A stretch of 64,000 nt of DNA, taken from CF-13 sp035279665 (GTDB taxonomy: Bacteria; Chloroflexota; Dormibacteria; CF-121). Positions 33,023 through 41,853 of the stretch are shown here, piece by piece; position 1 is the stretch's first letter, and each line of letters opens with the position of its first letter. The translations under genes were made by a program, and so were the position numbers. The notes beneath the pieces are model-generated. The model was not told the DNA's origin and searched no databases. It was given only the letters and a program-made list of their open reading frames with translations. Location: positions 1 through 64,000 of the forward strand of contig DATEHI010000131.1 in the NCBI GenBank assembly GCA_035279665.1, read 5' to 3'.

Positions 33023-33080
33023 GTGCCGGCCCGCGAGATCAGCGGCACAACATCTAGTAGGTCATTTCGCGGGCCGGCAC
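33023..33080. repeat. Perfect 14-bp inverted repeat in a hairpin-rich intergenic region
   Basis: GTGCCGGCCCGCGA (33023-33036) and TCGCGGGCCGGCAC (33067-33080), loop of 30 bases. Shorter hairpins precede it (GGCCT/AGGCC near 32945-32975; GCGCgaaaGCGC near 32990). The 32803-33107 gap has no gene I can support; a structured RNA or a transcription stop after the propeller gene is possible. Confidence 0.6.
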
Positions 33081-33107
33081 TAGCCCACAAGATTTAGTCC
33101 GAATTTG

Positions 33108-33136
33108 TTGACAGGCACCTGTCGCGGTGGTAGCGT
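33108..33136 (+). promoter_or_regulatory. Promoter of the mra/dcw cluster
   Basis: TTGACA (33108-33113), 17-base spacer, TAGCGT (33131-33136). Predicted start is near 33143. This is the only strong promoter seen before mraZ. Confidence 0.7.
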
Positions 33137-33147
33137 TCGCCGTGCTG

Positions 33148-33180
33148 GTGGCACAAAGTGGGGAAAAGTGGGGAGAGTGA
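33148..33180 (+). promoter_or_regulatory. MraZ-box direct repeats
   Basis: GTGGCACAAA, GTGGGGAAAA, GTGGGGAGAG, then a partial TGAGA, with a ten-base period, just after the promoter. MraZ proteins bind GTGGG-N5 repeats before their own gene, so this is the expected autoregulatory site. Confidence 0.8.
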
Positions 33181-33201
33181 GACAGCCGGTGATGATTCCT
33201 G

Positions 33202-33642
33202 ATGTTCCTCGGCACCTACCGGCACTCGGTGGATACCAAGGGCCGGGTTGCGATTCCCGCCCGTTTTCGGGAACAACTCCCCAGTGGGACCGTCATCTCC
33301 AAGGGCGCCGAGGGATGTCTGCAGGTCTATCCGCCCCAGGAATGGGCGCAGGAGCAGGGCTTGCGGCTGGGCTCGACGACGCCCGCGGAGGAGCGGCGCC
33401 TCGCCCGCATGATGTTCGGCGCCGCCCGCGAGTGCGAATTCGACGCCCAGGGACGCATCGTCCTGTCCGCCGATCAGCGGCAGTACGCCGGCATCACGGG
33501 CATTGCCTGGATCGTTGGCGTCAACAACTTGATCGAGATCTGGAACGACGAGGGGTGGCGCCACATCGGCGAGGCGACGCCGGAGGAGTACACACGCATT
33601 CAGGACCAGGTGGCCGAGCGGCGACGTGCCCAGCGCACGTGA
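33202..33642 (+). CDS. mraZ: Transcriptional regulator MraZ
   Basis: 146 residues with two AbrB-like swapped-hairpin DNA-binding halves: FLGTYRHSVDTKGRVAIPAR at the N-terminus and FDAQGRIVLSADQRQYAGI near 78. Represses the mra/dcw operon through the GTGGG repeats just upstream. The ATG at 33202 has no good Shine-Dalgarno. The end overlaps rsmH by 17 bases. Confidence 0.96.
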   Translation: MFLGTYRHSVDTKGRVAIPARFREQLPSGTVISKGAEGCLQVYPPQEWAQEQGLRLGSTTPAEERRLARMMFGAARECEFDAQGRIVLSADQRQYAGITGIAWIVGVNNLIEIWNDEGWRHIGEATPEEYTRIQDQVAERRRAQRT

Positions 33643-34642
33643 CCGACGCGGCCGCCCTCGTAACTCGTCTCGCGGCCTTTCCACACCGGGGCCGCTCATT
33701 CGACCGTCCGGGCCGTCCGGACATCGACCCGTACTTTTACAAGAAGTCATAACGAGCCTTCAACCAGCCCCCGGGCAGGCGTTCATCGACGCCACGCTAG
33801 GGGGTGGGGGATATGCGCGGGCGCTGATCGAGCGCCTGCGGCCGGGCGGCGTGCTGCTCGGCATCGATCGCGACGCCTCCGCCCTCGAGCGATTCGCCCG
33901 GGAACCGCTGCCTCCGGACATCACGGTGATGCTGGAGCACACCAACTTCGCGCAGCTCGACCGGGCGGCCGAGCGGATCGGCCGCCCACCAAACGGGATC
34001 ATCTTCGATCTCGGTCTTTCCTCACTCCAGCTGGACGACCCGGAGCGGGGGTTCAGCTTTCAGTCGGACGGACCGCTCGACATGCGACTGGACCGCAGCG
34101 AATCGTGGACCGCCGCCGACCTGCTCAACCGCGAGTCGGAGAGTGACCTACGGCGCATGCTGCGGGACTACGGCCAGGAGCGGTGGGGATCCCGGATCGC
34201 GCAACGAATCGTGGAGCGTCGGCGCCAGCTACCGTTCAAGACGACCAGGGACCTGGTCGACGTAGTGGCCGGGGCCATCCCACGCGGTGCGTGGCCACGC
34301 GACATTCACGTCGCGACCCGCACCTTCATGGCATTCCGGATCGCGGTCAACCGCGAGCTGGACGCGATCGAAAAGGGGTTGAAGGCAGCCATTGAAGTGC
34401 TTGCACGCGGTGGGCGCGTAGGGGTCGTCTCCTTCCACTCCCTCGAGGACAAGATTGCAAAGAACCTATTCAACGTCGAAGCAACAGACTGTATTTGTCC
34501 GCCCCAAGCGCCCGTTTGTATCTGCGGACACCGTCGGTCGGTACGCGTCATCACGCGCAAGCCCATCACTCCTTCGGAAGCCGAGGTGCAGGTCAATCCC
34601 CGCGCCCGGTCGGCGAAATTACGAATCGCGGAGAAACTATGA
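33626..34642 (+). CDS. rsmH: 16S rRNA (cytosine1402-N4)-methyltransferase
   Basis: 338 residues including a basic N-terminal extension of about 30. GHRPVLLQEVITSLQP, then FIDATLGGGGYARALIER (SAM loop), LGIDRDASAL, FDLGLSSLQLDDPERGFSFQ, and the C-terminal GVVSFHSLEDKIAKN are all diagnostic. A CICPPQAPVCICG Cys-rich loop near 290 is the usual variable insertion. The GTG start overlaps mraZ. Confidence 0.95.
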   Translation: MPSARDRRGRPRNSSRGLSTPGPLIRPSGPSGHRPVLLQEVITSLQPAPGQAFIDATLGGGGYARALIERLRPGGVLLGIDRDASALERFAREPLPPDITVMLEHTNFAQLDRAAERIGRPPNGIIFDLGLSSLQLDDPERGFSFQSDGPLDMRLDRSESWTAADLLNRESESDLRRMLRDYGQERWGSRIAQRIVERRRQLPFKTTRDLVDVVAGAIPRGAWPRDIHVATRTFMAFRIAVNRELDAIEKGLKAAIEVLARGGRVGVVSFHSLEDKIAKNLFNVEATDCICPPQAPVCICGHRRSVRVITRKPITPSEAEVQVNPRARSAKLRIAEKL

Positions 34643-34685
34643 ACCCCGTCCATGTCATTCCACAAGTCAATACCTGAGCGGCCGC

Positions 34686-35174
34686 ATGGTGGAATCCCTC
34701 CCTCCTGGGCATCTACTAGTATTGCGGCCCCGCCGGCCCGATCCGACCCCTCCGGCGCGCGCGTTTCCCCCTTCGCGCGCGCGCCGGAGTCGCGGCCGGC
34801 CTTCCATCTCGCCCCTGGTCGGCGCGGTGTCATTGATCGCGGCCGCCCTGCTGCTGGTGGCGCAGTCGGCCGCCGCTACCCAGGCGAGCTACCAAATCGC
34901 GACGCTGAAGCAGGAACAGGCGCGCCTCAGCGGCGAGCACGACCAGCTCCTGGCCCAGCTCGCCGGCGACCGCGCCGCCAACCGCGTCGCCACCGCGGCG
35001 CAGCAACTCGGCCTTTCCCATCCGAGCCGCTGGCAATACGTTCACGGGACCGGCTCGCCGATCGCGCTCGGCCCGCATCCCGCGAATTCGGGCCGTCCCG
35101 GCGTTTGGGACGGCGTGCTGGCCGTGTTGGGTGCGGTGATCGGCCGCCCGCTGACTTCCGAACCAGCGCACTAA
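34686..35174 (+). CDS. ftsL: FtsL/DivIC-like septum protein
   Basis: 162 residues. Pro/Arg-rich cytosolic N-terminus, one membrane span at about 45-67 (ISPLVGAVSLIAAALLLVAQ), then a predicted coiled coil ASYQIATLKQEQARLSGEHD and a C-terminal region that has LGLSHPSRWQYVHG. The gene position between rsmH and ftsI and this topology identify FtsL despite low sequence conservation. It would recruit FtsI/FtsW via FtsQ. An upstream start in the same frame exists, but it overlaps rsmH. Confidence 0.8.
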   Translation: MVESLPPGHLLVLRPRRPDPTPPARAFPPSRARRSRGRPSISPLVGAVSLIAAALLLVAQSAAATQASYQIATLKQEQARLSGEHDQLLAQLAGDRAANRVATAAQQLGLSHPSRWQYVHGTGSPIALGPHPANSGRPGVWDGVLAVLGAVIGRPLTSEPAH

Positions 35175-35187
35175 CCGGACGGCGACC

Positions 35188-36897
35188 GTGAGGGGCACCC
35201 AGGAACTCGAGCCGCGGAGCCGCATCCTTACATTGATGGCGCTCGTGCTCTGCGCCTACCTGGTCCTGCTGGGCCGGCTCGCGTACTGGCAGCTCTGGCG
35301 CCACTCGGACATGGCTCGGCTGGCAGCCACCTATCACGACGACACGATCACCCTCGCCGCCGCGCGGGGCAACATCCTCGACCGGTCCGGCGCCCTGCTC
35401 GTGACCAACACGCCGGTCTATTCGATCTTCGCGTCGCCGGACCAGATTACGGGCGCCGAGCGCAACGGCATCGCCGCCAAACTGGCGCCGCTGCTTCAGC
35501 TCACCCCTGCCGATATCGAGGTCAAGCTCGCGTCGGCGCGACAGTTCGTCTACCTGGCCCGGCGCGTTCCGGCCGCGGTCGCCCAGCAGCTCGACGCGAT
35601 GCGCCTCCCCGGGATCGGCAAGGTCGCCGAGACCCAGCGGTCCTATGTCGACGGCGGCGTCGCCGGGACAAGCCTCGCGGCCAACCTACTGGGTTTCGCC
35701 AACGATGCGGGAACGGGCAACTACGGCATCGAGGGCTATTACGACAAGACCCTCGCCGGCCAGGCGGGCTTCGAGGCGACGGTGCGTGACCTGGCGAACC
35801 AGCCGATCGTCCTGAGCGATCGCCAGCGCCGCGAGCCGGTGAACGGCATGACGTTACAGCTATCGCTCGACAGCACGATCCAGGTGGTCGCCGAGCGAGC
35901 GCTGGCCGACGGCGTCCAGAAATATCAGGCCGAAAGCGGCTCGCTGATCATCATGGAGCCGGCCACCGGTCGCATCGTTGCCTGGGCCGATGCGCCCAGC
36001 TACAACGCAAACCAGTTTGCGACGACGCCTACCGCGCAATTCATGGACCCCATCGTTTCGAATCTTTACGAGCCGGGGTCGGTGATGAAGGTAGTGACAC
36101 TGTCCGGCGCGCTCGATGATCACGCCATCACGCCCGAGACGCGGTTCAACGAGACCGGCGTCGCGGTGGTGGGCGGAGTCGCGATCCACAACTGGGACAA
36201 CCGGGCCCACGGGAATGTCACCATGACCCAGGTCCTCCAAAACTCGCTCAACGTCGGCGCGGTCAAGGCCCAGCAGATGGAGGGGGCCGCCCCCTTCTAC
36301 CAGTACATGCAACGCTTCGGCATCGGCGCCCCGACCGGCGTTGACGTCGCGGCGGAGACGGCCGAGCCGCTTCGTGATCTCGCAAAGTGGAAGCCGGTCG
36401 AGCTCGCGACCGCCTCCTTCGGCCAGGGGGTCGACACCACACCCATCGAGATGCTGGCCGCCGTCAACGTGGTCGCCACCGGCGGCAACCTCGTCTGGCC
36501 GCACGTCGTGGACCAGGTGATCGACGCGAACGGGACGCGCCATCCGGTTCAGCCGCGCATCGTCCGCCAGGTCATCAGCGCGAAGACTGCGCAGCAGATG
36601 CAGCAGATGATGGTCGGCGTTGTTGAGAAGGGCTCCGGTTTTGCCGCGCGGATCGACGGCTTCAAGAATCGGATCGCCGGCAAGACCGGCACCGCGAGCA
36701 TTCCGGAAAACGGGAAATATCTTCCAGACGCGACCATCGGCTCCTTCGTCGGCTTCGTGCCCGTTGATCACCCGCAGTTCATCATGCTGGTGATCACCCG
36801 CAAGCCGAAGGTTCTCTTCGAGGGTGCGTACGTCGCCGCCCCCATCTGGAAAACCGTCGCCAGCGCCCTGATCACCCAGTGGCAGATCGCCCCGTGA
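35188..36897 (+). CDS. ftsI: Septal peptidoglycan transpeptidase (PBP, FtsI/PBP3 class)
   Basis: 569 residues. Short cytosolic tail, TM about 15-36, pedestal/dimerisation domain (RGNILDRSGALLVTNTP), and transpeptidase domain from about 240. Active-site motifs: EPGSVMKVVT (nucleophile Ser, Lys), SLN in VLQNSLNVGAV, and KTG in IAGKTGTAS. No PASTA domains. Crosslinks septal peptidoglycan with FtsW. GTG start at 35188. Confidence 0.94.
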   Translation: MRGTQELEPRSRILTLMALVLCAYLVLLGRLAYWQLWRHSDMARLAATYHDDTITLAAARGNILDRSGALLVTNTPVYSIFASPDQITGAERNGIAAKLAPLLQLTPADIEVKLASARQFVYLARRVPAAVAQQLDAMRLPGIGKVAETQRSYVDGGVAGTSLAANLLGFANDAGTGNYGIEGYYDKTLAGQAGFEATVRDLANQPIVLSDRQRREPVNGMTLQLSLDSTIQVVAERALADGVQKYQAESGSLIIMEPATGRIVAWADAPSYNANQFATTPTAQFMDPIVSNLYEPGSVMKVVTLSGALDDHAITPETRFNETGVAVVGGVAIHNWDNRAHGNVTMTQVLQNSLNVGAVKAQQMEGAAPFYQYMQRFGIGAPTGVDVAAETAEPLRDLAKWKPVELATASFGQGVDTTPIEMLAAVNVVATGGNLVWPHVVDQVIDANGTRHPVQPRIVRQVISAKTAQQMQQMMVGVVEKGSGFAARIDGFKNRIAGKTGTASIPENGKYLPDATIGSFVGFVPVDHPQFIMLVITRKPKVLFEGAYVAAPIWKTVASALITQWQIAP

Positions 36898-36933
36898 GGC
36901 GGCGGTGGAGGCGACAGCGAGAATAGTGATGCT

Positions 36934-38307
36934 GTGGGCATGTCTGTGAAGGACGTGGTGAACGCGACACGCGGCCGGCTGCTCAGCGGTGCGCACGATG
37001 TCACCTTCACCCAGCTCTTTGTCGATTCGAGGGAGGTGAGACCGGGCGGCCTGTTCGTTGCCTTGCGCGGCGAGCAGCACGACGGGCACGTCTTCATTCC
37101 CCAAGCGATCGAGCGCGGTGCCGCCGGGATTCTCTGCGAGCGGCCACCGCAGGGCGTCGAAGGCGCGGCAGTGGTCCAGGTCGAGGACACTCGGCAGGCG
37201 CTCTTCGACATCACGGCCGATCGGCTCGCCCGTCAGCAACACCCGATCGTCGCAATCACCGGCAGTGCCGGCAAGACGACGACCAAAGACCTGATCGCGC
37301 ACGTGCTCGGGAGACGGCTCCGGGTGCACAAGAGCGAAGGCAACCTGAATACCTACACCGGCATCCCGATGACGATCTTCCAAATGGATCCGCGCGACCG
37401 GGCGCTCGTTGTCGAGTACGCGATGTCGCGGGCGGGCGAGATCCGCGAGTTGACCCGCGTGGCTCCGCCGACGATCGGCGTCGTCCTCAACGTCGGCCTG
37501 GCCCACGTTGGTTTCCTGGGTTCGATCGAGGGCGTGGCGGCGGCCAAGCGCGAGCTGGTCGAAGGACTCGCTCCCGGCGGATTGGCGGTCCTCAACGCCG
37601 ACGACCCCCGGGTTCGCGCCATGTCGGCGGTGGCCCGCCGCTTCACGCTTTTCGGCGTATCGAGCGATGCGGCCGTCCGCGCCGAGAAGATCCGGCTCCA
37701 TGGCCTCGAGGGCAGCACGTTCATGCTATTCACGCCGCGCGGCAAAGCCGATGTCTATCTCCGCCTGCCCGGCCACCACAGCATCTCGAATGCGCTCGCC
37801 GCCGCCGCCGTCGCGCTGGAATTCGATTTCGACGCGCCGGCAATCGCGTCGGCGCTGCACGGCTTCGCGCCACCGGCGCGGCGGATGAACATCGTGTCCG
37901 GACGCAACGGCGCCACCGTGATCGACGACTCCTACAATGCCAGCCCCGGATCGATGCTCGCGGCGCTCGAGGTGCTGAGCCTGGCGCCCAGGGGCTCACT
38001 GAGAGTAGCGGTGCTGGGGGACATGCTGGAGTTGGGCGACCATGCGGAACGGGCCCACGAAGAGATCGGTGCGCTTGCCGGCAAGACCGCCGACGTCCTG
38101 ATCGCGGTCGGCGAATATGCTCCCCGCGTGGTGCAGGCCGCGCGCCGGGCCGGCTTACCCGCCGATCGTGCCTTCGTCGTCGAGAGCGCCGAACAGGCGG
38201 TGGCATCGTTGACCCCCTTGCTCACCGCGCAAACCCAGGTGCTCGTCAAGGGCTCCCGCGGCATGCGTCTGGAGCGTGTCGTCGAGCAGATTCGTGAGGC
38301 GCCATGA
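36934..38307 (+). CDS. murF: UDP-MurNAc-tripeptide D-alanyl-D-alanine ligase
   Basis: 457 residues (GTG 36934 or ATG 36940). ATP loop AITGSAGKTTTKDLIA near 107, EGNLNTYTGIPMTI near 134, EYAMSRAGEI near 158, HVGFLGSIEGVAAAK near 189, and PPARRMNIVSGRNGATVIDD near 312 with the Mur-ligase C-terminal. The 'EGNLN' substrate motif identifies MurF. murE, normally directly upstream, is missing. Its stop overlaps mraY (ATGA). Confidence 0.93.
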   Translation: MGMSVKDVVNATRGRLLSGAHDVTFTQLFVDSREVRPGGLFVALRGEQHDGHVFIPQAIERGAAGILCERPPQGVEGAAVVQVEDTRQALFDITADRLARQQHPIVAITGSAGKTTTKDLIAHVLGRRLRVHKSEGNLNTYTGIPMTIFQMDPRDRALVVEYAMSRAGEIRELTRVAPPTIGVVLNVGLAHVGFLGSIEGVAAAKRELVEGLAPGGLAVLNADDPRVRAMSAVARRFTLFGVSSDAAVRAEKIRLHGLEGSTFMLFTPRGKADVYLRLPGHHSISNALAAAAVALEFDFDAPAIASALHGFAPPARRMNIVSGRNGATVIDDSYNASPGSMLAALEVLSLAPRGSLRVAVLGDMLELGDHAERAHEEIGALAGKTADVLIAVGEYAPRVVQAARRAGLPADRAFVVESAEQAVASLTPLLTAQTQVLVKGSRGMRLERVVEQIREAP

Positions 38308-39260
38308 GGCCCTTGCTCGTCTTTGTCGCCGCCCTCGTCGTGAGCGCCCTCGTCTTCCCAGCGGCGATCGGCCAGTTAGCCCGCGCCAGGATGGGCCAGC
38401 AAATCCGCGAAGAAGGCCCGGCCGCCCACCACGGCAAGGCCGGCACACCGACCGCGGGCGGCCTGGTGTTCGTGCTGGTGGCGCTCGTCCTCTACCTGGT
38501 TGCCGACCGCTCGCTGGCCGGCGGCTTCGTGCTGACCGCCCTGGTGTTGGGCGCGGCCCTTGGCTTCATCGATGACTTCTCCGCCATCCGCGGCGGGCGC
38601 AACCTCGGGCTGAAGGCCCGCCAGAAGATCGTGATCCAGTTGGCGACGGGCGCGCTGCTCGGCTATCTCGCGCTGCGCTGGGGGCTGACCGGCCAGCTCG
38701 TCCCCTTCGACGGGCGGCACCCGATCAGCGGCTGGATCCTGGTCTTCGTCACGGCGCTGGCGGTGGCCGCCGGCTCCAACGCCTTCAACCTGACGGATGG
38801 CAGCGACGGCCTGGCCGCCGGAGCGGGCGCCATCACCTTCGGCGCGCTGGCCATCATCGCCGTCCTGCAACATCGACCCAGTGCGGGTCTGATGCCGGCC
38901 ATCCTGGCGGGCGTCCTTAGCGGTTTCCTGTTCTACAACCTGTTTCCGGCGCGCGTCTTCATGGGTGACACGGGGAGCCTGGCGCTGGGGACGGCCATGG
39001 TCGCGGCGGCGATCGCCACCGGCTTCCTCTGGTATCTGCCGTTGCTGGCCCTCGTCTTCGTCGTCGAGACCGTCTCCGTGATCGCGCAGGTCGCGAGCTT
39101 CAAGATGACCGGCAAGCGAATCATCAAGATGTCGCCGCTGCACAACCATTTCATCGTCTCGGGATGGCGCGAGATGCGGATCGCCATCTGGTTCTGGACC
39201 GGGTCGCTGGTCGCCGCTGTGCTGGCGGTTGCGCTGGCCCGGCCGGGGGCTCCGCTGTGA
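38304..39260 (+). CDS. mraY: Phospho-N-acetylmuramoyl-pentapeptide transferase
   Basis: Makes lipid I. 318 residues, about ten membrane spans. Family motifs: KAGTPTAGGLVF near 47, LGFIDDFSAIRGGRNLG near 91 (catalytic Asp pair), NAFNLTDGSDGLAAG near 159, and PLHNHFIVSGW near 276 (normally HHH, here HNH). Slightly short for the family. Starts at ATGA overlap with murF and ends at GTGA overlap with murD. Confidence 0.95.
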   Translation: MRPLLVFVAALVVSALVFPAAIGQLARARMGQQIREEGPAAHHGKAGTPTAGGLVFVLVALVLYLVADRSLAGGFVLTALVLGAALGFIDDFSAIRGGRNLGLKARQKIVIQLATGALLGYLALRWGLTGQLVPFDGRHPISGWILVFVTALAVAAGSNAFNLTDGSDGLAAGAGAITFGALAIIAVLQHRPSAGLMPAILAGVLSGFLFYNLFPARVFMGDTGSLALGTAMVAAAIATGFLWYLPLLALVFVVETVSVIAQVASFKMTGKRIIKMSPLHNHFIVSGWREMRIAIWFWTGSLVAAVLAVALARPGAPL

Positions 39261-40603
39261 AGGGGCGGCACGCGCTGGTCCTCGGCTACGGCCGCAGCGG
39301 ACGGGCGGCCGCATCCTTTCTTACTGGTCGCGGAGGATCGGTACGGGTGGTCGATCGCGCCGACACCCCGGAGCTGCGTGCCGCGCTCGCGCGGGCAGGG
39401 ATTCAGGCCCGCCTCGGCGGTTACGGCGCGGAGGACCTCAACGGCACCGACCTCCTGGTGGTCAGCCCCGGTGTGCCGTGGGATGAGCCCCTGGTCGAGA
39501 CCGCCCGCCGGCGCGGCATCGAAGTGACCAGCGAGATCGACCTCTTCTTCCGCTCATGTCCCGCCCGCATCGCCGGGATCACGGGTACCAACGGCAAGAC
39601 GACGACCACGGCGCTCACCGCGGAGGTCCTCCGTGTCGGCGGGCTGCGGGTCATGCGAGGCGGCAACATCGGCGAGCCCGTCCTCGACCGCGTCGACCAG
39701 CTCCGCCCGGACGATTGGGTCGTGCTGGAGCTGAGCAGCTTTCAGCTGGAGTCGATCACCACGCCGCGATTGCACGTTGGCGTGGTGCTGAACGTGACGC
39801 CCGATCATCTCGACCGCCACAAGTCGTTCGCGCGCTACGTCGAGATCAAGGCACGCGCGATTGCCTTCATGGAGCCAGAGGACCACGCGGTGCTCAACGC
39901 GGATGACCCCGCCTGTGCCGGAATGCGGACACAGACCAGGGGCCAGGTGCTGGCGTTCGGTCTTCATCAGCCCGTTGACCGAGGCGTCACCATGGTGGAT
40001 GGCTGGGTTACCATCGCCCACGCCGGCGTAAAGCGCCGGGTGCTGCCGGCCGCCGAGGTCCCGCTTCCTGGCGACCACAACCTCAGTAACGTGATGGCTG
40101 CTGTCGGCGCCGGCGACGCGGCCGGCGTCGCGCCCGAGCGGATTGCCGATGCCGTGCGGCAGTTCAAAGCCGTCGAGCATCGGCTGGAACCGATCGGCAC
40201 CTTCAACGGCGTCCGCTGGTACAACGACTCGAAGGCGACCAACCCGGACTCGACCTACAAGGCACTCGCGGCCTTCAGCGAGCCCATCATCCTGATCGCC
40301 GGTGGCCGCAACAAAGGCATCGAGATCGAGCCGCTGGCCCGAGCGATCGCGGGCCGGGTCGTCGCGCTGGTGACGATGGGGGAGACGGGCGAGGAGCTGG
40401 CCCGCCGGGCGCATGACGCCGGTCTGAAAAAGGTCGAGCGCGCGGAGGACCTGGCCGATGCGGTGCGCAAGGCCGCCGCGCTGGCACCGCCCGGCTCGGT
40501 GGTCCTGCTGTCACCGGCGTTCACCAGCTACGACATGTTCCTCGACTACGAGGACCGGGGGCGGCGCTTCAAGGCGACCGTGCTCGCGGAGCTGAGCCGG
40601 TGA
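39257..40603 (+). CDS. murD: UDP-N-acetylmuramoyl-L-alanine:D-glutamate ligase
   Basis: 448 residues from GTG 39257, which overlaps the mraY stop. ALVLGYGRSGRAAASFL at the start, GITGTNGKTTTTALTAE near 108, LELSSFQLESI near 154, NVTPDHLDRHKSF near 175, and YNDSKATNPDSTYKAL near 322, all MurD-typical. Adds D-Glu to UDP-MurNAc-L-Ala. The stop overlaps the ftsW GTG. Confidence 0.95.
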   Translation: MKGRHALVLGYGRSGRAAASFLTGRGGSVRVVDRADTPELRAALARAGIQARLGGYGAEDLNGTDLLVVSPGVPWDEPLVETARRRGIEVTSEIDLFFRSCPARIAGITGTNGKTTTTALTAEVLRVGGLRVMRGGNIGEPVLDRVDQLRPDDWVVLELSSFQLESITTPRLHVGVVLNVTPDHLDRHKSFARYVEIKARAIAFMEPEDHAVLNADDPACAGMRTQTRGQVLAFGLHQPVDRGVTMVDGWVTIAHAGVKRRVLPAAEVPLPGDHNLSNVMAAVGAGDAAGVAPERIADAVRQFKAVEHRLEPIGTFNGVRWYNDSKATNPDSTYKALAAFSEPIILIAGGRNKGIEIEPLARAIAGRVVALVTMGETGEELARRAHDAGLKKVERAEDLADAVRKAAALAPPGSVVLLSPAFTSYDMFLDYEDRGRRFKATVLAELSR

Positions 40604-41853
40604 GGGCGCGGGCCGCGCTCGAGCTGCCGGCCGCGCGCCGGACGCTGGCTTCCACCCGTCTCTGGCGTCGCGGTGACCGCGCGCTCGTGCTCGCCGTCCT
40701 CGCCCTGACGGCCTTCGGGCTGGTGATGGTCTTCTCCGCCTCCGAGGTGCAGGGTTGGCTCTGGTTCCACAACGCGGCGTATTACTTCGAGCGCCAGCTG
40801 CTCTGGCTCGCCCTCGGCGTCATTCTGCTGTGGGCCGCGGCCCACATCGACTATCACCGGCTCCGACCGCTCGCCTGGCCGCTGGCGGGCGTGACCGTCG
40901 TCCTGATGGTGGTCGTGCTGCTGCCGCATTTCGGGATCGAGGTCAACGGCGCCCGGCGCTGGCTGCGGCTGGGGCCGATGCAGATGCAGCCGGCGGAGCT
41001 GGCCAAGGTCGCCAGCATCGTCTTCATGGCCCTTTGGTTGGAGCGCCATCGGGAGCGGATCGGGTCGCTCGAAGACGGCGTCGTCCCCTTCCTCGCGCTC
41101 CTGGCACTCGTGACCCTGCTCGTCATGCTCGAGCGCGACCTGGGCACCACCATGATCGTCGCCGGCATCCTGCTCTCCCAGTTCCTGGTCGCGGGCGGGA
41201 AAAAGCGGCACGTCCTCTTGCTGCTGCTGATCGTTGGCCTCTGCCTCTATGTCTTCATTCGGATGGAGCCCTACCGATTGCATCGCATCCTGGCCTTTGT
41301 CGACCCGTGGTCCGATCCACTCAACACCGGCTTTCAGGCGATCCAGTCGGTGGTCGCGCTCGGCTCCGGGGGCGTGACCGGGCTCGGGCTCGGGCACAGC
41401 ATTCAAAAATATCAGTGGCTGCCGTTCGCGCACACCGACTTCATCTTCGCCATCGTGGGCGAGGAGACCGGCCTGATCGGGACCACGATCGTGCTCGCGC
41501 TGTTCGGGCTTTTCACCTATCGGGGCTACCGCGTGGCACTCAAGGCCCCGGATGCCTTCGGCTCCTTACTCGCCTGTGGGGTGACGACCTGGATCGCCTT
41601 CCAGGCCCTGATCAACATCGCGGCCGTCACGGTGACCTTGCCCACCACCGGGATTCCGCTACCCTTCATCAGCTACGGGGGCTCCTCGCTCGCGATCACC
41701 CTGCTGGCGGTCGGCATACTGATGAACGTTTCGACCCAGAGCGAGAAGGTGGGATGGATACGGCATGCGAGTATTGATCTCGGGCGGCGGCACGGGCGGA
41801 CACTTGTTCCCGGCGATCGCCGTCGCGCAGGCGCTGTCGCGGAAAGATCCTGA
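40600..41853 (+). CDS. ftsW: SEDS peptidoglycan glycosyltransferase FtsW
   Basis: 417 residues, ten membrane spans. FGLVMVFSASEVQGW near residue 43, GARRWLRLGPMQMQPAELAK near 120, LLVMLERDLGTTMIVAG near 172, VGEETGLIGTTIVLALF near 288, and TGIPLPFISYGGSSL near 343. The GTG start overlaps murD. The C-terminus runs 89 bases into murG in another frame, so its last 30 residues (from about RHASIDLGRRHGR) may not be conserved. Confidence 0.94.
   Translation: MRARAALELPAARRTLASTRLWRRGDRALVLAVLALTAFGLVMVFSASEVQGWLWFHNAAYYFERQLLWLALGVILLWAAAHIDYHRLRPLAWPLAGVTVVLMVVVLLPHFGIEVNGARRWLRLGPMQMQPAELAKVASIVFMALWLERHRERIGSLEDGVVPFLALLALVTLLVMLERDLGTTMIVAGILLSQFLVAGGKKRHVLLLLLIVGLCLYVFIRMEPYRLHRILAFVDPWSDPLNTGFQAIQSVVALGSGGVTGLGLGHSIQKYQWLPFAHTDFIFAIVGEETGLIGTTIVLALFGLFTYRGYRVALKAPDAFGSLLACGVTTWIAFQALINIAAVTVTLPTTGIPLPFISYGGSSLAITLLAVGILMNVSTQSEKVGWIRHASIDLGRRHGRTLVPGDRRRAGAVAERS

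Noticed and set aside
33023..33080. Insertion-sequence or integron end
   Set aside because: No transposase or integrase, no target duplication, and no attC core motif around the inverted repeat.
35860..37701. Minus-strand ORF of 613 codons opposite ftsI and murF
   Set aside because: Spans two well-identified genes and lacks protein-like motifs.
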